DNA of 64,000 nucleotides. It comes from Methanomicrobiales archaeon (lineage in GTDB: Archaea; Halobacteriota; Methanomicrobia; Methanomicrobiales; Methanospirillaceae). The notes under the pieces were generated by a model. The model was not told the origin of the DNA. It did no database searches and saw nothing but the letters and a program-made list of their open reading frames with translations. Within the stretch, counting starts at the first letter, position 1; every line of letters begins with the position of its first letter. Both the position numbers and the translations under genes were made by a program. The stretch is from assembly GCA_022841205.1 (NCBI GenBank), contig JALHCK010000008.1, positions 84,193-148,192 on the forward strand, read 5' to 3'. Below are positions 6,588 to 13,296 of this stretch, piece by piece.

Positions 6588-9368
6588 ATTAGCATCCCCG
6601 ATTTACACCGGATCGAACGCGAGATTCTCCCCCTATGGGAACATGCGTTTGAGCCTGATCCAACCGATGGTGAAAAATTTTACCTGACTGTTGCATACCC
6701 TTACCCAAGTGGAGCGATGCATGTCGGACATGGAAGGACCTACATCGCGCCCGATGTCATCGCCCGTTTCTGGAGGATGAGGGGGAGGACGGTTCTCTAT
6801 CCCATGGCATTCCATGTCACCGGAGCACCGGTGATTGGTATTTCAAAGAGAATTGCTCACGGTGATCAGAAGGCCATATCCCTCTATCGCGATCTCTACA
6901 GGGTCCCGGATGATGTTCTTGCCCGGTTCATCGATCCTCTCGCCATCGTACGGCATTTCTCGGACGAGTACCAGCGGGTTATGCGCTCATGTGGGATTTC
7001 CATCGATTGGCGGCGGCGATTCACCACCGTAGATCCGCAGTACAGCAGGTTCATCGAGTGGCAATGGAAGCACCTGCGGGAGGGCAACCATGTGCTCAAG
7101 GGAGCCCATCCCGTGCGATATTGCCCGCAGTGTGATAATCCGGTCGGAGACCACGACCTGCTCGAAGGTGACAAGGCCGAGATTCTCCGGTTCACCCTGG
7201 TGATGTTCAGATGGAACGATGCGATCATCCCCACGGCAACGCTGCGGCCGGAGACCATATACGGTGTCACCAACCTCTGGGTCAATCCTGACGTGACCTA
7301 TGTCCGGATTCTCATGGATGGAGCAGAATGGATCGTGAGCCGGGAGGCCGCCGGGAAACTCTCGTTCCAGGACCACACAGTTGAGATTACCGGTGAGATC
7401 CCGGGAAAAGAGCTGATCGATCAGGCCGTCTCCCACCCGCTCTGCGGAACCGTGCCGATCCTCCCGGCACGGTTCGTCGATCCGGACATGGCAAGCGGGA
7501 TTGTCATGAGCGTTCCTGCCCATGCACCGTTCGATTACATCGCACTCCGCGATCTCCAGACAGAGGGAAAGTATACCGGGATCGAGCCTGTTCCCCTTAT
7601 CTCCGTGCCCGGCTATGGCAGGCTGCCCGCATGCGATGCTGTCGAGCGGGCCGGAATCGTTAGCCAGGACGACCCGCGGATGGAGAACCTTACCCAGGAA
7701 GTGTACGGTGCAGAGTTCGCTCATGGACGGTTGTTTGACCGGTACGGTGGGAGTTCAGTCCGGGAAGCGCGGGACTCGGTCGCCTCCCTTATGGTGGATC
7801 GCTATGGTTCCCTGCCGATGTATGAGTTCGATACCCGGTCTGTGGTCTGCCGGTGCGGGTCAAGGGCCGTGGTCAAGATCCTGCATGACCAATGGTTCCT
7901 CCAGTATAGTGACCCCGCCTGGAAAGAGCAGGTGGTCGCTCTCCTCGAACGGATGGATCTCGTTCCCCCGGAAGTCCGGGCAGAATTCGAGCGGACCGTG
8001 GACTGGCTCAAGGACTGGGCCTGTACCAGGCGCGTAGGTCTTGGCACCCGGTTGCCGTGGGACACTGACTGGCTGATCGAGCCCCTCTCTGATTCAACGG
8101 TATACATGGCGTACTACACCATCGCCCACCACTTGAAGACCATGCCAACCGGCATGCTCACTCCCGAGGTCTTTGACTTCATCTTCCTTGGACGGGAGAC
8201 TCCGGGACTCCCGGAGCGGGAGAGGCTCGATCTCATGCGCCGGGAGTTCCTTTTCTGGTATCCTTACAACTTCCGGTTTTCAGCAAAGGATCTCATCTCG
8301 AACCACCTGACTTTCCAGCTCTTCCACCACGTGGCAATCTTTCCAGAACCGTGCCTGCCCCGGGGCATGGTGGTCTTTGGCATGGGGCTCCTCAATGGTG
8401 CGAAGATGTCTTCTTCCAAGGGTAACGTTTTCCTGCTCGAAGACGCTGTTGAAGAATTCGGCGCCGATTCGGTCCGGATGTTCCTGGTGGGAAGCGCCGA
8501 GCCCTGGCAGGATTTTGACTGGAGAAACGAACTGGTCACTTCAACGCGAAAGCAGATCGACCGGTTCATGGACACAGTCCTTGAGTATCAGCCTGGCCAT
8601 GAGAGGCAGGAGGATCTAGACCGGTGGCTTGAGAGCAGGTTGCATGGTCGCATCGCGAGGACAACAGAAGCGCTCGAACGGTTCCAAACCCGCCAGGCTC
8701 TTCAGGAGGCATTCTTCGGAGTCGAGTCAGACCTCCGGTGGTACAGGAAGAGGTTGCCCCCTGGTTCTGCCGGAAGCCCGTTCCTGAAGGATCTCTTCTC
8801 GGCATGGGTGCGGCTGCTTGCTCCGTTTGTCCCCTTCACCTGCGAGTATCTCTGGAAAGAACTCGGCGGGGAGGGGCTCGTCTCCTATGCTCCGTGGCCT
8901 GTTGCCGATTCCGGGGCTGTCGACAGCCAGGTTGAGCTTTCTGAAGAGCTCCTGGTCCGGACGGTTGAGGATATCGAATCCATCGTGAAGATCATCCAGT
9001 TTTCACCATCAGCAATTACAATTTACACAGCGCCTTCCTGGAAGAAGAAGGTCTTTTCCATGGTGGCCGCAGCAGAAGACAAAACCACGGTCACCAGGGA
9101 GATCATGAAGGACGCTGAGATGAGGAAAAGAGGAAAAGAGGTGCCCGATGCTGTCCGGCAGTGCACAACACTCATCCACCGCCTGCCACCCCAGATCGTA
9201 GCCGGGCTTGCCAGGGAGATCCCCGATGAGCTGGCCATCTTTTCGGATGCCGCGGGTTTCCTCTCAAGGGAGTTCTCGGTGCCGGTCTCTGTCAGTGATG
9301 CCGGTGAAAGCACGCACGCCAAGGCCGCGTTCGCCCTTCCCTTCAAACCGGCGATCGTGATCGAATAG
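6588..9368 (+). CDS. leuS: Leucyl-tRNA synthetase, apparently with a non-canonical ATT start
   Basis: Class I leucyl-tRNA synthetase of archaeal type. It shows YPYPSGAMHVGHGRTY (HIGH motif), an editing domain, KMSSSKGN (KMSKS motif, near 8404-8427) and an anticodon-binding C-terminus. The first ATG in frame (6717) lies inside the HIGH motif region and would remove the first Rossmann strand. The frame is open back to a TGA at 6579-6581 and codes for a family-like N-terminus (SIPDLHRIEREILPLWEHAF), but contains no ATG, GTG or TTG before 6717. An ATT at 6588 lies seven bases behind GAGGTG (6575-6580). I take ATT 6588 as start (926 residues). A sequencing error is the alternative, since the ATG at 6584 is out of frame. 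Confidence 0.93.
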   Translation: MSIPDLHRIEREILPLWEHAFEPDPTDGEKFYLTVAYPYPSGAMHVGHGRTYIAPDVIARFWRMRGRTVLYPMAFHVTGAPVIGISKRIAHGDQKAISLYRDLYRVPDDVLARFIDPLAIVRHFSDEYQRVMRSCGISIDWRRRFTTVDPQYSRFIEWQWKHLREGNHVLKGAHPVRYCPQCDNPVGDHDLLEGDKAEILRFTLVMFRWNDAIIPTATLRPETIYGVTNLWVNPDVTYVRILMDGAEWIVSREAAGKLSFQDHTVEITGEIPGKELIDQAVSHPLCGTVPILPARFVDPDMASGIVMSVPAHAPFDYIALRDLQTEGKYTGIEPVPLISVPGYGRLPACDAVERAGIVSQDDPRMENLTQEVYGAEFAHGRLFDRYGGSSVREARDSVASLMVDRYGSLPMYEFDTRSVVCRCGSRAVVKILHDQWFLQYSDPAWKEQVVALLERMDLVPPEVRAEFERTVDWLKDWACTRRVGLGTRLPWDTDWLIEPLSDSTVYMAYYTIAHHLKTMPTGMLTPEVFDFIFLGRETPGLPERERLDLMRREFLFWYPYNFRFSAKDLISNHLTFQLFHHVAIFPEPCLPRGMVVFGMGLLNGAKMSSSKGNVFLLEDAVEEFGADSVRMFLVGSAEPWQDFDWRNELVTSTRKQIDRFMDTVLEYQPGHERQEDLDRWLESRLHGRIARTTEALERFQTRQALQEAFFGVESDLRWYRKRLPPGSAGSPFLKDLFSAWVRLLAPFVPFTCEYLWKELGGEGLVSYAPWPVADSGAVDSQVELSEELLVRTVEDIESIVKIIQFSPSAITIYTAPSWKKKVFSMVAAAEDKTTVTREIMKDAEMRKRGKEVPDAVRQCTTLIHRLPPQIVAGLAREIPDELAIFSDAAGFLSREFSVPVSVSDAGESTHAKAAFALPFKPAIVIE

Positions 9369-9370
9369 GG

Positions 9371-9691
9371 TCAGTCCCCCTCCCCGACCTTTTTTGCTTT
9401 TTTCAACCGTTCTTTGGTGGAGTAACCCGTAGTGATATCGAGATATCTCCGGAATCTCCGGTTTGTATCAAGTATTACCTCGTCACTGGAACCTGCGTCT
9501 GATTCCGTGTGCACGATAAGCGTTTTTCCGGTCTTTCCAACAGAGACATCAAGCAACTTGAGAGCGCCATAGCTGATCTGATGGTGGTCGCCTGTTGTGC
9601 GGATTTCTGCATCGAAGCACTCCCGCAGGGCATCGACCATCCGGGAACCGAGATCGCTGGTCATTCCCCGCTTTACCGGATATTCTTGCAT
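9371..9691 (-). CDS. DUF5611-family protein
   Basis: A 106-residue soluble protein starting MQEYPVKRG, the usual opening of DUF5611 proteins of methanogens and haloarchaea. The pattern ISYGALK...V.....TL.V.TESD and LDTNRRFRRYLD also fits. No enzymatic residues are evident and the family has no known function. It ends two bases from the end of leuS (convergent) and starts 35 bp from the divergent PAC2 gene, so the two share a very short promoter region. Confidence 0.7.
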   Translation of the reverse strand: MQEYPVKRGMTSDLGSRMVDALRECFDAEIRTTGDHHQISYGALKLLDVSVGKTGKTLIVHTESDAGSSDEVILDTNRRFRRYLDITTGYSTKERLKKAKKVGEGD

Positions 9692-9726
9692 AATACTTTT
9701 TTAGATAGAGGGGGTATGTTAAGATA

Positions 9727-10455
9727 ATGTCACCGGATCCTAGTTCGGATATCAGGATCTTCTCCCGACCTTTGAGCTCCGAGGGCTCCTCTGTTCTCAT
9801 GGGATTTCCCGGGAGCGGTCTCGTCGGGAGCATCGCGCTCCAGTACATGGTTGACCAGCTTGAATTCATGCAGATCGGAAGTATGAACAGCAAGTATTTC
9901 CCTCCATTGGCCATGATGACCCGGGGAGTCATCAACGTCCCGGTCCGCATCTACGAGAAAAAGAATATTGCAGCAGTTGTAGCCGATATTCCAATCCACC
10001 CAATGATCTGCTACGAAGTGGCAAATGGTATAATGGACTGGCTGATGCCTTACAAGGTTAAAGAAGTGGTCACCATTGCCGGCATCATCACTAATGAACC
10101 CGAAAAACGTGTTTTTGGTGTGGCAACATCAGACGAGGCCCTGCCAAGAATCCAGGAAAATACTATCATCCTTCCTGTCGGCAGCATATCGGGGATTGCC
10201 AGCAGTATCCTCACCGAGTGCAAGATCAGGAACATCCACGCTTACGGTCTCCTTGGTGAGACCATCAATGCACCCGATCCCCGTGCCTCAGCAGCCGCAA
10301 TCGAGGTGCTGAACCGGATGTTTGACCTCGGGCTTGACATCCAACCGCTGCTCGAACAGGCAGAAGAGATCGAGTCGACAATGCAGAAACTTTCCGAACA
10401 GGTCCAGTCGGCGGAGACCATGCCGAAGAAAGAACAACTCCCGATGTACGGGTGA
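9727..10455 (+). CDS. PAC2-family (proteasome assembly chaperone-like) protein
   Basis: A 242-residue protein of the archaeal PAC2 family, named for eukaryotic proteasome assembly chaperone 2. The Gly-rich N-terminal motif MGFPGSGLVGSIALQYMV (near residues 25-42) and the conserved YEVANGIMDW and AYGLLGET segments are typical. The C-terminus (about 205-235) is Glu/Gln-rich and helical. Archaeal members are thought to act as chaperones, but their client is not established. The gene overlaps or nearly touches the DUF473 gene, which is probably co-transcribed. Confidence 0.82.
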   Translation: MSPDPSSDIRIFSRPLSSEGSSVLMGFPGSGLVGSIALQYMVDQLEFMQIGSMNSKYFPPLAMMTRGVINVPVRIYEKKNIAAVVADIPIHPMICYEVANGIMDWLMPYKVKEVVTIAGIITNEPEKRVFGVATSDEALPRIQENTIILPVGSISGIASSILTECKIRNIHAYGLLGETINAPDPRASAAAIEVLNRMFDLGLDIQPLLEQAEEIESTMQKLSEQVQSAETMPKKEQLPMYG

Positions 10456-10460
10456 GAGCC

Positions 10461-10853
10461 ATGAACTGCTTAGCACTGACCAGTATCGCCCCCGAAATCA
10501 TCAGGGAGCTCCTGCGGGGGAAAGCACGAACCATTGAACTGCAAAGCACGCCCAATGTGATCACCCTGGCCGGGCTTGAGCCTGGTGCAGTGGTCTTCAT
10601 GACATCGGAGAATCTTGAAGACCTCACACCAGGCGACACCGGCATCATTGTCGAGCTACTCTCGATCAGCGTCACTATGAAACGGATCATGGAGTTCACC
10701 CAGGGGCTCCACTACGAAGAGCGGGAGCGGATGTCTGCCCGGGTCAAGGTCCGGTGTATCGGCTCCTCAACGGTGAAGAATGTCTCCCAGGAGACCCTTA
10801 TTCGGCCGATTTCAGTCGAAGTGGTCAAGTCTGCGTGCTACCACGCACTCTGA
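10461..10853 (+). CDS. DUF473-family protein
   Basis: A roughly 130-residue protein beginning MNCLALTSIAPEIIREL, matching the archaeal DUF473 pattern. GAVVFMTSENLEDLTPGDTG follows in the middle. A GTG at 10452 overlaps the PAC2 stop and would add three residues; the ATG at 10461 is preferred because GGTGAG lies at normal spacing before it. The family is largely restricted to methanogens and has no assigned function. A run of eight T residues at 10865-10872 lies shortly after the stop and may terminate transcription. Confidence 0.68.
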   Translation: MNCLALTSIAPEIIRELLRGKARTIELQSTPNVITLAGLEPGAVVFMTSENLEDLTPGDTGIIVELLSISVTMKRIMEFTQGLHYEERERMSARVKVRCIGSSTVKNVSQETLIRPISVEVVKSACYHAL

Positions 10854-10864
10854 CGAACCGAACC

Positions 10865-10872
10865 ATTTTTTT
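10865..10872 (+). terminator. Poly-T terminator after DUF473 gene
   Basis: Eight consecutive T residues, followed after GG by four more, lie 11 bases past the stop of the DUF473 gene. Archaeal RNA polymerase stops at such oligo-T tracts without needing a hairpin. Confidence 0.45.
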
Positions 10873-10938
10873 TGGTTTTCTCGTGTCCACCTGTTCCGAT
10901 ACTTAATATTAGTGAACCCCCCATAGTATGGGGTGCGA

Positions 10939-11013
10939 GGGCCTGTGGCTTAGCCAGGATAGAGCGCCGGGCTTCTAACCCGGATGTCGGGGGTTCGAAT
11001 CCCTCCAGGCCCG
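10939..11013 (+). tRNA. tRNA-Arg (TCT anticodon)
   Basis: A full cloverleaf of 75 nt. The acceptor stem GGGCCTG pairs with CAGGCCC, the discriminator is G, and no CCA is encoded. The anticodon stem CCGGG/CCCGG encloses the loop CTTCTAA, giving anticodon TCT at 10974-10976. The T arm contains GGTTCGAATCC. A TATA-like ACTTAATATT at 10901-10910 is a likely promoter. No intron. Confidence 0.96.
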
Positions 11014-11064
11014 TACCTCCTGTCGCTGCGGAAGAAATTCAGACTCTAAGACCCCTCCTGGCAT

Positions 11065-11283
11065 TCAGAAGGATCGTTTGGCCACTGTCCAGAGACAGGC
11101 TGGATGCAAGCAGGTTTCAGACACCCTTTCATGCCCGCCTGCCATCTTCAACAATACCTCGATGACCTCTTTTATTGCAGGTTCAAAACAACTGTCAGTA
11201 CGTGGTACAGGACGGCCTTTCGTCCTGAATGCCATTACGGGATGCCCATCAGGGAACGGGACTGATGCCGTTGCGTGTTCCAT
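11065..11283 (-). CDS. Possible small protein downstream of nusA
   Basis: An open frame of up to 72 codons lying about 95 bp downstream of nusA on the same strand. The second half (CFEPAIKEVIEVLLKMAGGH...CLHPACLW) reads like a helical, Cys-containing small protein, and an internal ATG at 11235 is a possible start. No convincing Shine-Dalgarno sequence is present before either ATG, and I recognise no family. It may be a remnant or a chance frame. The rest of 11014-11377 holds only the AT-rich stretch near 11325-11372 and no other gene that I can see. Confidence 0.25.
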   Translation of the reverse strand: MEHATASVPFPDGHPVMAFRTKGRPVPRTDSCFEPAIKEVIEVLLKMAGGHERVSETCLHPACLWTVAKRSF

Positions 11284-11377
11284 GTTGAAAGAACAAAGGA
11301 CATGTCATTGGACCAACGGAGAGACGTGTTTAATATAAATAGACGATGGATTTCAGATCTTTTTTAAAAAAAAAGGT

Positions 11378-11824
11378 TCAGGCCGCCTCGTTGTTGACCA
11401 GCATCACATCGGCGATGTTGTGCTGGCGGAGCGCCAGTTTCTTGGCTTTGAAGATATTCTTGCCTTCCTTTCCTATCGCGATTCCCCGGTCATCGGGTTT
11501 GACCTCGATATGAGCAACCTGACCGTCATCGCTCTCATCGAACTCGATGGCGATTACCTGGGCAGGAAGGAAACAGTTTTTCAGGAACTGTTCGGGACTG
11601 GGGGAGTACTCGACCACTTCTATCTTTTTACCCATGACTTCCATGGCCTTCTTGATCGAAGCTCCCTTCTTCCCGATGGCAAGACCCATCTCTCCGGGAT
11701 TCACCACGAAGATGAGCCGATTGTTCCGGTCATCGATGACACAATCCCTGCTTCCAGCCCCGGTAAGCCGCTCGAACTGCGAGATGAGGTGTATGCAATC
11801 CTCGGTCAGAACGATCTCAGACAT
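11378..11824 (-). CDS. nusA: NusA-like transcription factor with two KH domains
   Basis: A 148-residue archaeal NusA homologue, made of two KH RNA-binding domains without the S1 and acidic parts of bacterial NusA. The first KH signature is MGLAIGKKGASIKKAMEV near residues 46-63 and the second is RGIAIGKEGKNIFKAKKL near 113-130. It binds RNA and probably influences elongation or termination. It is the last gene of the RNA polymerase operon in this window, five bases after rpl30e. In many archaea rps12 and rps7 follow next; they do not here. Confidence 0.93.
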   Translation of the reverse strand: MSEIVLTEDCIHLISQFERLTGAGSRDCVIDDRNNRLIFVVNPGEMGLAIGKKGASIKKAMEVMGKKIEVVEYSPSPEQFLKNCFLPAQVIAIEFDESDDGQVAHIEVKPDDRGIAIGKEGKNIFKAKKLALRQHNIADVMLVNNEAA

Positions 11825-11829
11825 GGCAG

Positions 11830-12120
11830 TTACACCCTCTTTAGGGACAGGATGTCCGATTCGCCGGGGTTCACAACGGTTAGTGCACTCACCATGAACG
11901 GTTTGCCGCAGGCCTTCCCGAGCTGTACACCGGAGCCCTCAAAGGTATACACAAAGAGGTCGTTTTTTGCAAAGAGCGATTCCCTGAATTTTTCCGGGCA
12001 ATTGCCGGCCACAACGACCATCTGCGCCTTGCCCTCGTTGATGCATTGTTCGGTTTGGTTCTGGCCAAGGATGACCTCACCGGTCTTGATGGCCCTTCTC
12101 AAAGATACATTAAAATCCAT
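11830..12120 (-). CDS. rpl30e: Large-subunit ribosomal protein L30e
   Basis: A 96-residue member of the L7Ae/L30e fold. The pattern VSLRRAIKTGEVILGQNQT, then AQMVVVAGNCPE and GKACGKPFMVSALTV, is diagnostic. It is located between rpoA2 and nusA as in other euryarchaeal RNA polymerase operons. Its start codon shares a base with the rpoA2 stop, indicating coupled translation. Confidence 0.95.
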   Translation of the reverse strand: MDFNVSLRRAIKTGEVILGQNQTEQCINEGKAQMVVVAGNCPEKFRESLFAKNDLFVYTFEGSGVQLGKACGKPFMVSALTVVNPGESDILSLKRV

Positions 12121-13295
12121 TACGATTCTCCTGATTTCAAAGGTTTCGCGATAAGTTTGACATCCCCGGTTCCCAGCTGGATGGGCTGACCCACGATGAC
12201 GTTCTCAGTAACACCAGAGAGTTCGTCGACCTCGTTTGCAACGGCAGCATCGAGCAGGTGGTTCACGGTCACCTCGAAGGCGGCCCGTGAAAGGACACTC
12301 TCCTTCTCACCGGCAATCCCATGTCGCCCGATCTGCTTGACCTCCCCTTCCATGCACATCATGTCAGCAACCAGCATGATATGCCTCACATCGACGAGGA
12401 TACCCTGTTCAGAGAGAGTGGAGAGTGCTTCGTTGATGATGGCATTGCGTGCTGCTTCGATCCCCAGGATCTGGGATATCTCGCTGATGTTGTTGGTGCG
12501 GGTTCGGGTCGTATCGACGCCCTCGACATCAAACACGTCTTTTAGGTTGGAGCCTTCAGTATAAAGGATATACTCTCCGCTTTCCTTCCTGACTACGACC
12601 CGTTCGATGTCGTCAATACCCTGGACGATAACGTTTTTTACGTGTTCTGCCAGCTGGAAGAGATTCTGGTAACTTTCCCGGTTCTTGGGCATGAAAATAA
12701 TGGTGGGGGATTTTCCATCGGTCTCAAACTCAAAATCCCGGTAGTGCCGTCGCTCCCGTATCTTCCTTGGCGCAGCTTCGATGATAGCTGCCGGCAGGAT
12801 CTTCCGCTTCTCGCACACCGCGGTGTTCAGGTGGACCACGATCTGCATGTTCTCCATATCGGTCGTGATATCCCCGAACTCGTGGAGGGGTGCTGCTTCG
12901 ATCTGCCAGCTGACCTCCCGCGCCCTGTCCCGGTCACCCAGGTAATCGGGCTCAAGATATATGGTCATCGTTGGAGTGCTCGGCTCTTTCCTGGCATCCA
13001 TGATCTCGATGAGACGCGGAAGACCAAGGGTTACGTTGATCTCCGCGACACCCGCATAGTGAAAAGTCCGCATGGTCATCTGGGTCCCGGGCTCCCCGAT
13101 CGATTGCGCAGCAATAATCCCAACCGCTTCACATGCTTCGATCCGGGTTTTCTGGTACTCGTCAATGACCCGGTTCAGGATCTGGTCAAACTGCGAGGAG
13201 GTGATCTCTTTTCCTTCAAGATACGTTCTCAGCTGCTCCCTGGTCTTCACAGGGAGGGCCGACCCTTCAATTTTTGCTTCCTGATCGGGAAGCAT
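12120..13295 (-). CDS. rpoA2: DNA-directed RNA polymerase subunit A''
   Basis: A 391-residue C-terminal portion of the largest polymerase subunit (Rpo1C), separate from A' as in most archaea. The highly conserved EACEAVGIIAAQSIGEPGTQ... region at residues about 58-80, followed by TMRTFHYAGVAEINVTLGLPR, includes the trigger loop. The remainder corresponds to the jaw and clamp regions. It begins one base after the stop of rpoA1 and ends at the start of rpl30e, so the operon is compact. No intein is present. Confidence 0.98.
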   Translation of the reverse strand: MLPDQEAKIEGSALPVKTREQLRTYLEGKEITSSQFDQILNRVIDEYQKTRIEACEAVGIIAAQSIGEPGTQMTMRTFHYAGVAEINVTLGLPRLIEIMDARKEPSTPTMTIYLEPDYLGDRDRAREVSWQIEAAPLHEFGDITTDMENMQIVVHLNTAVCEKRKILPAAIIEAAPRKIRERRHYRDFEFETDGKSPTIIFMPKNRESYQNLFQLAEHVKNVIVQGIDDIERVVVRKESGEYILYTEGSNLKDVFDVEGVDTTRTRTNNISEISQILGIEAARNAIINEALSTLSEQGILVDVRHIMLVADMMCMEGEVKQIGRHGIAGEKESVLSRAAFEVTVNHLLDAAVANEVDELSGVTENVIVGQPIQLGTGDVKLIAKPLKSGES

Positions 13296-13296
13296 C

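Noticed and set aside
6717..9368. leuS starting at the first ATG (6717)
   Set aside because: It would begin inside the HIGH motif and drop the first Rossmann strand of an essential enzyme; the frame upstream clearly encodes the family N-terminus.
11078..11338. 86-codon plus-strand frame after tRNA-Arg
   Set aside because: No ribosome-binding site, low-complexity composition, and an opposite-strand frame in the same place looks slightly better.
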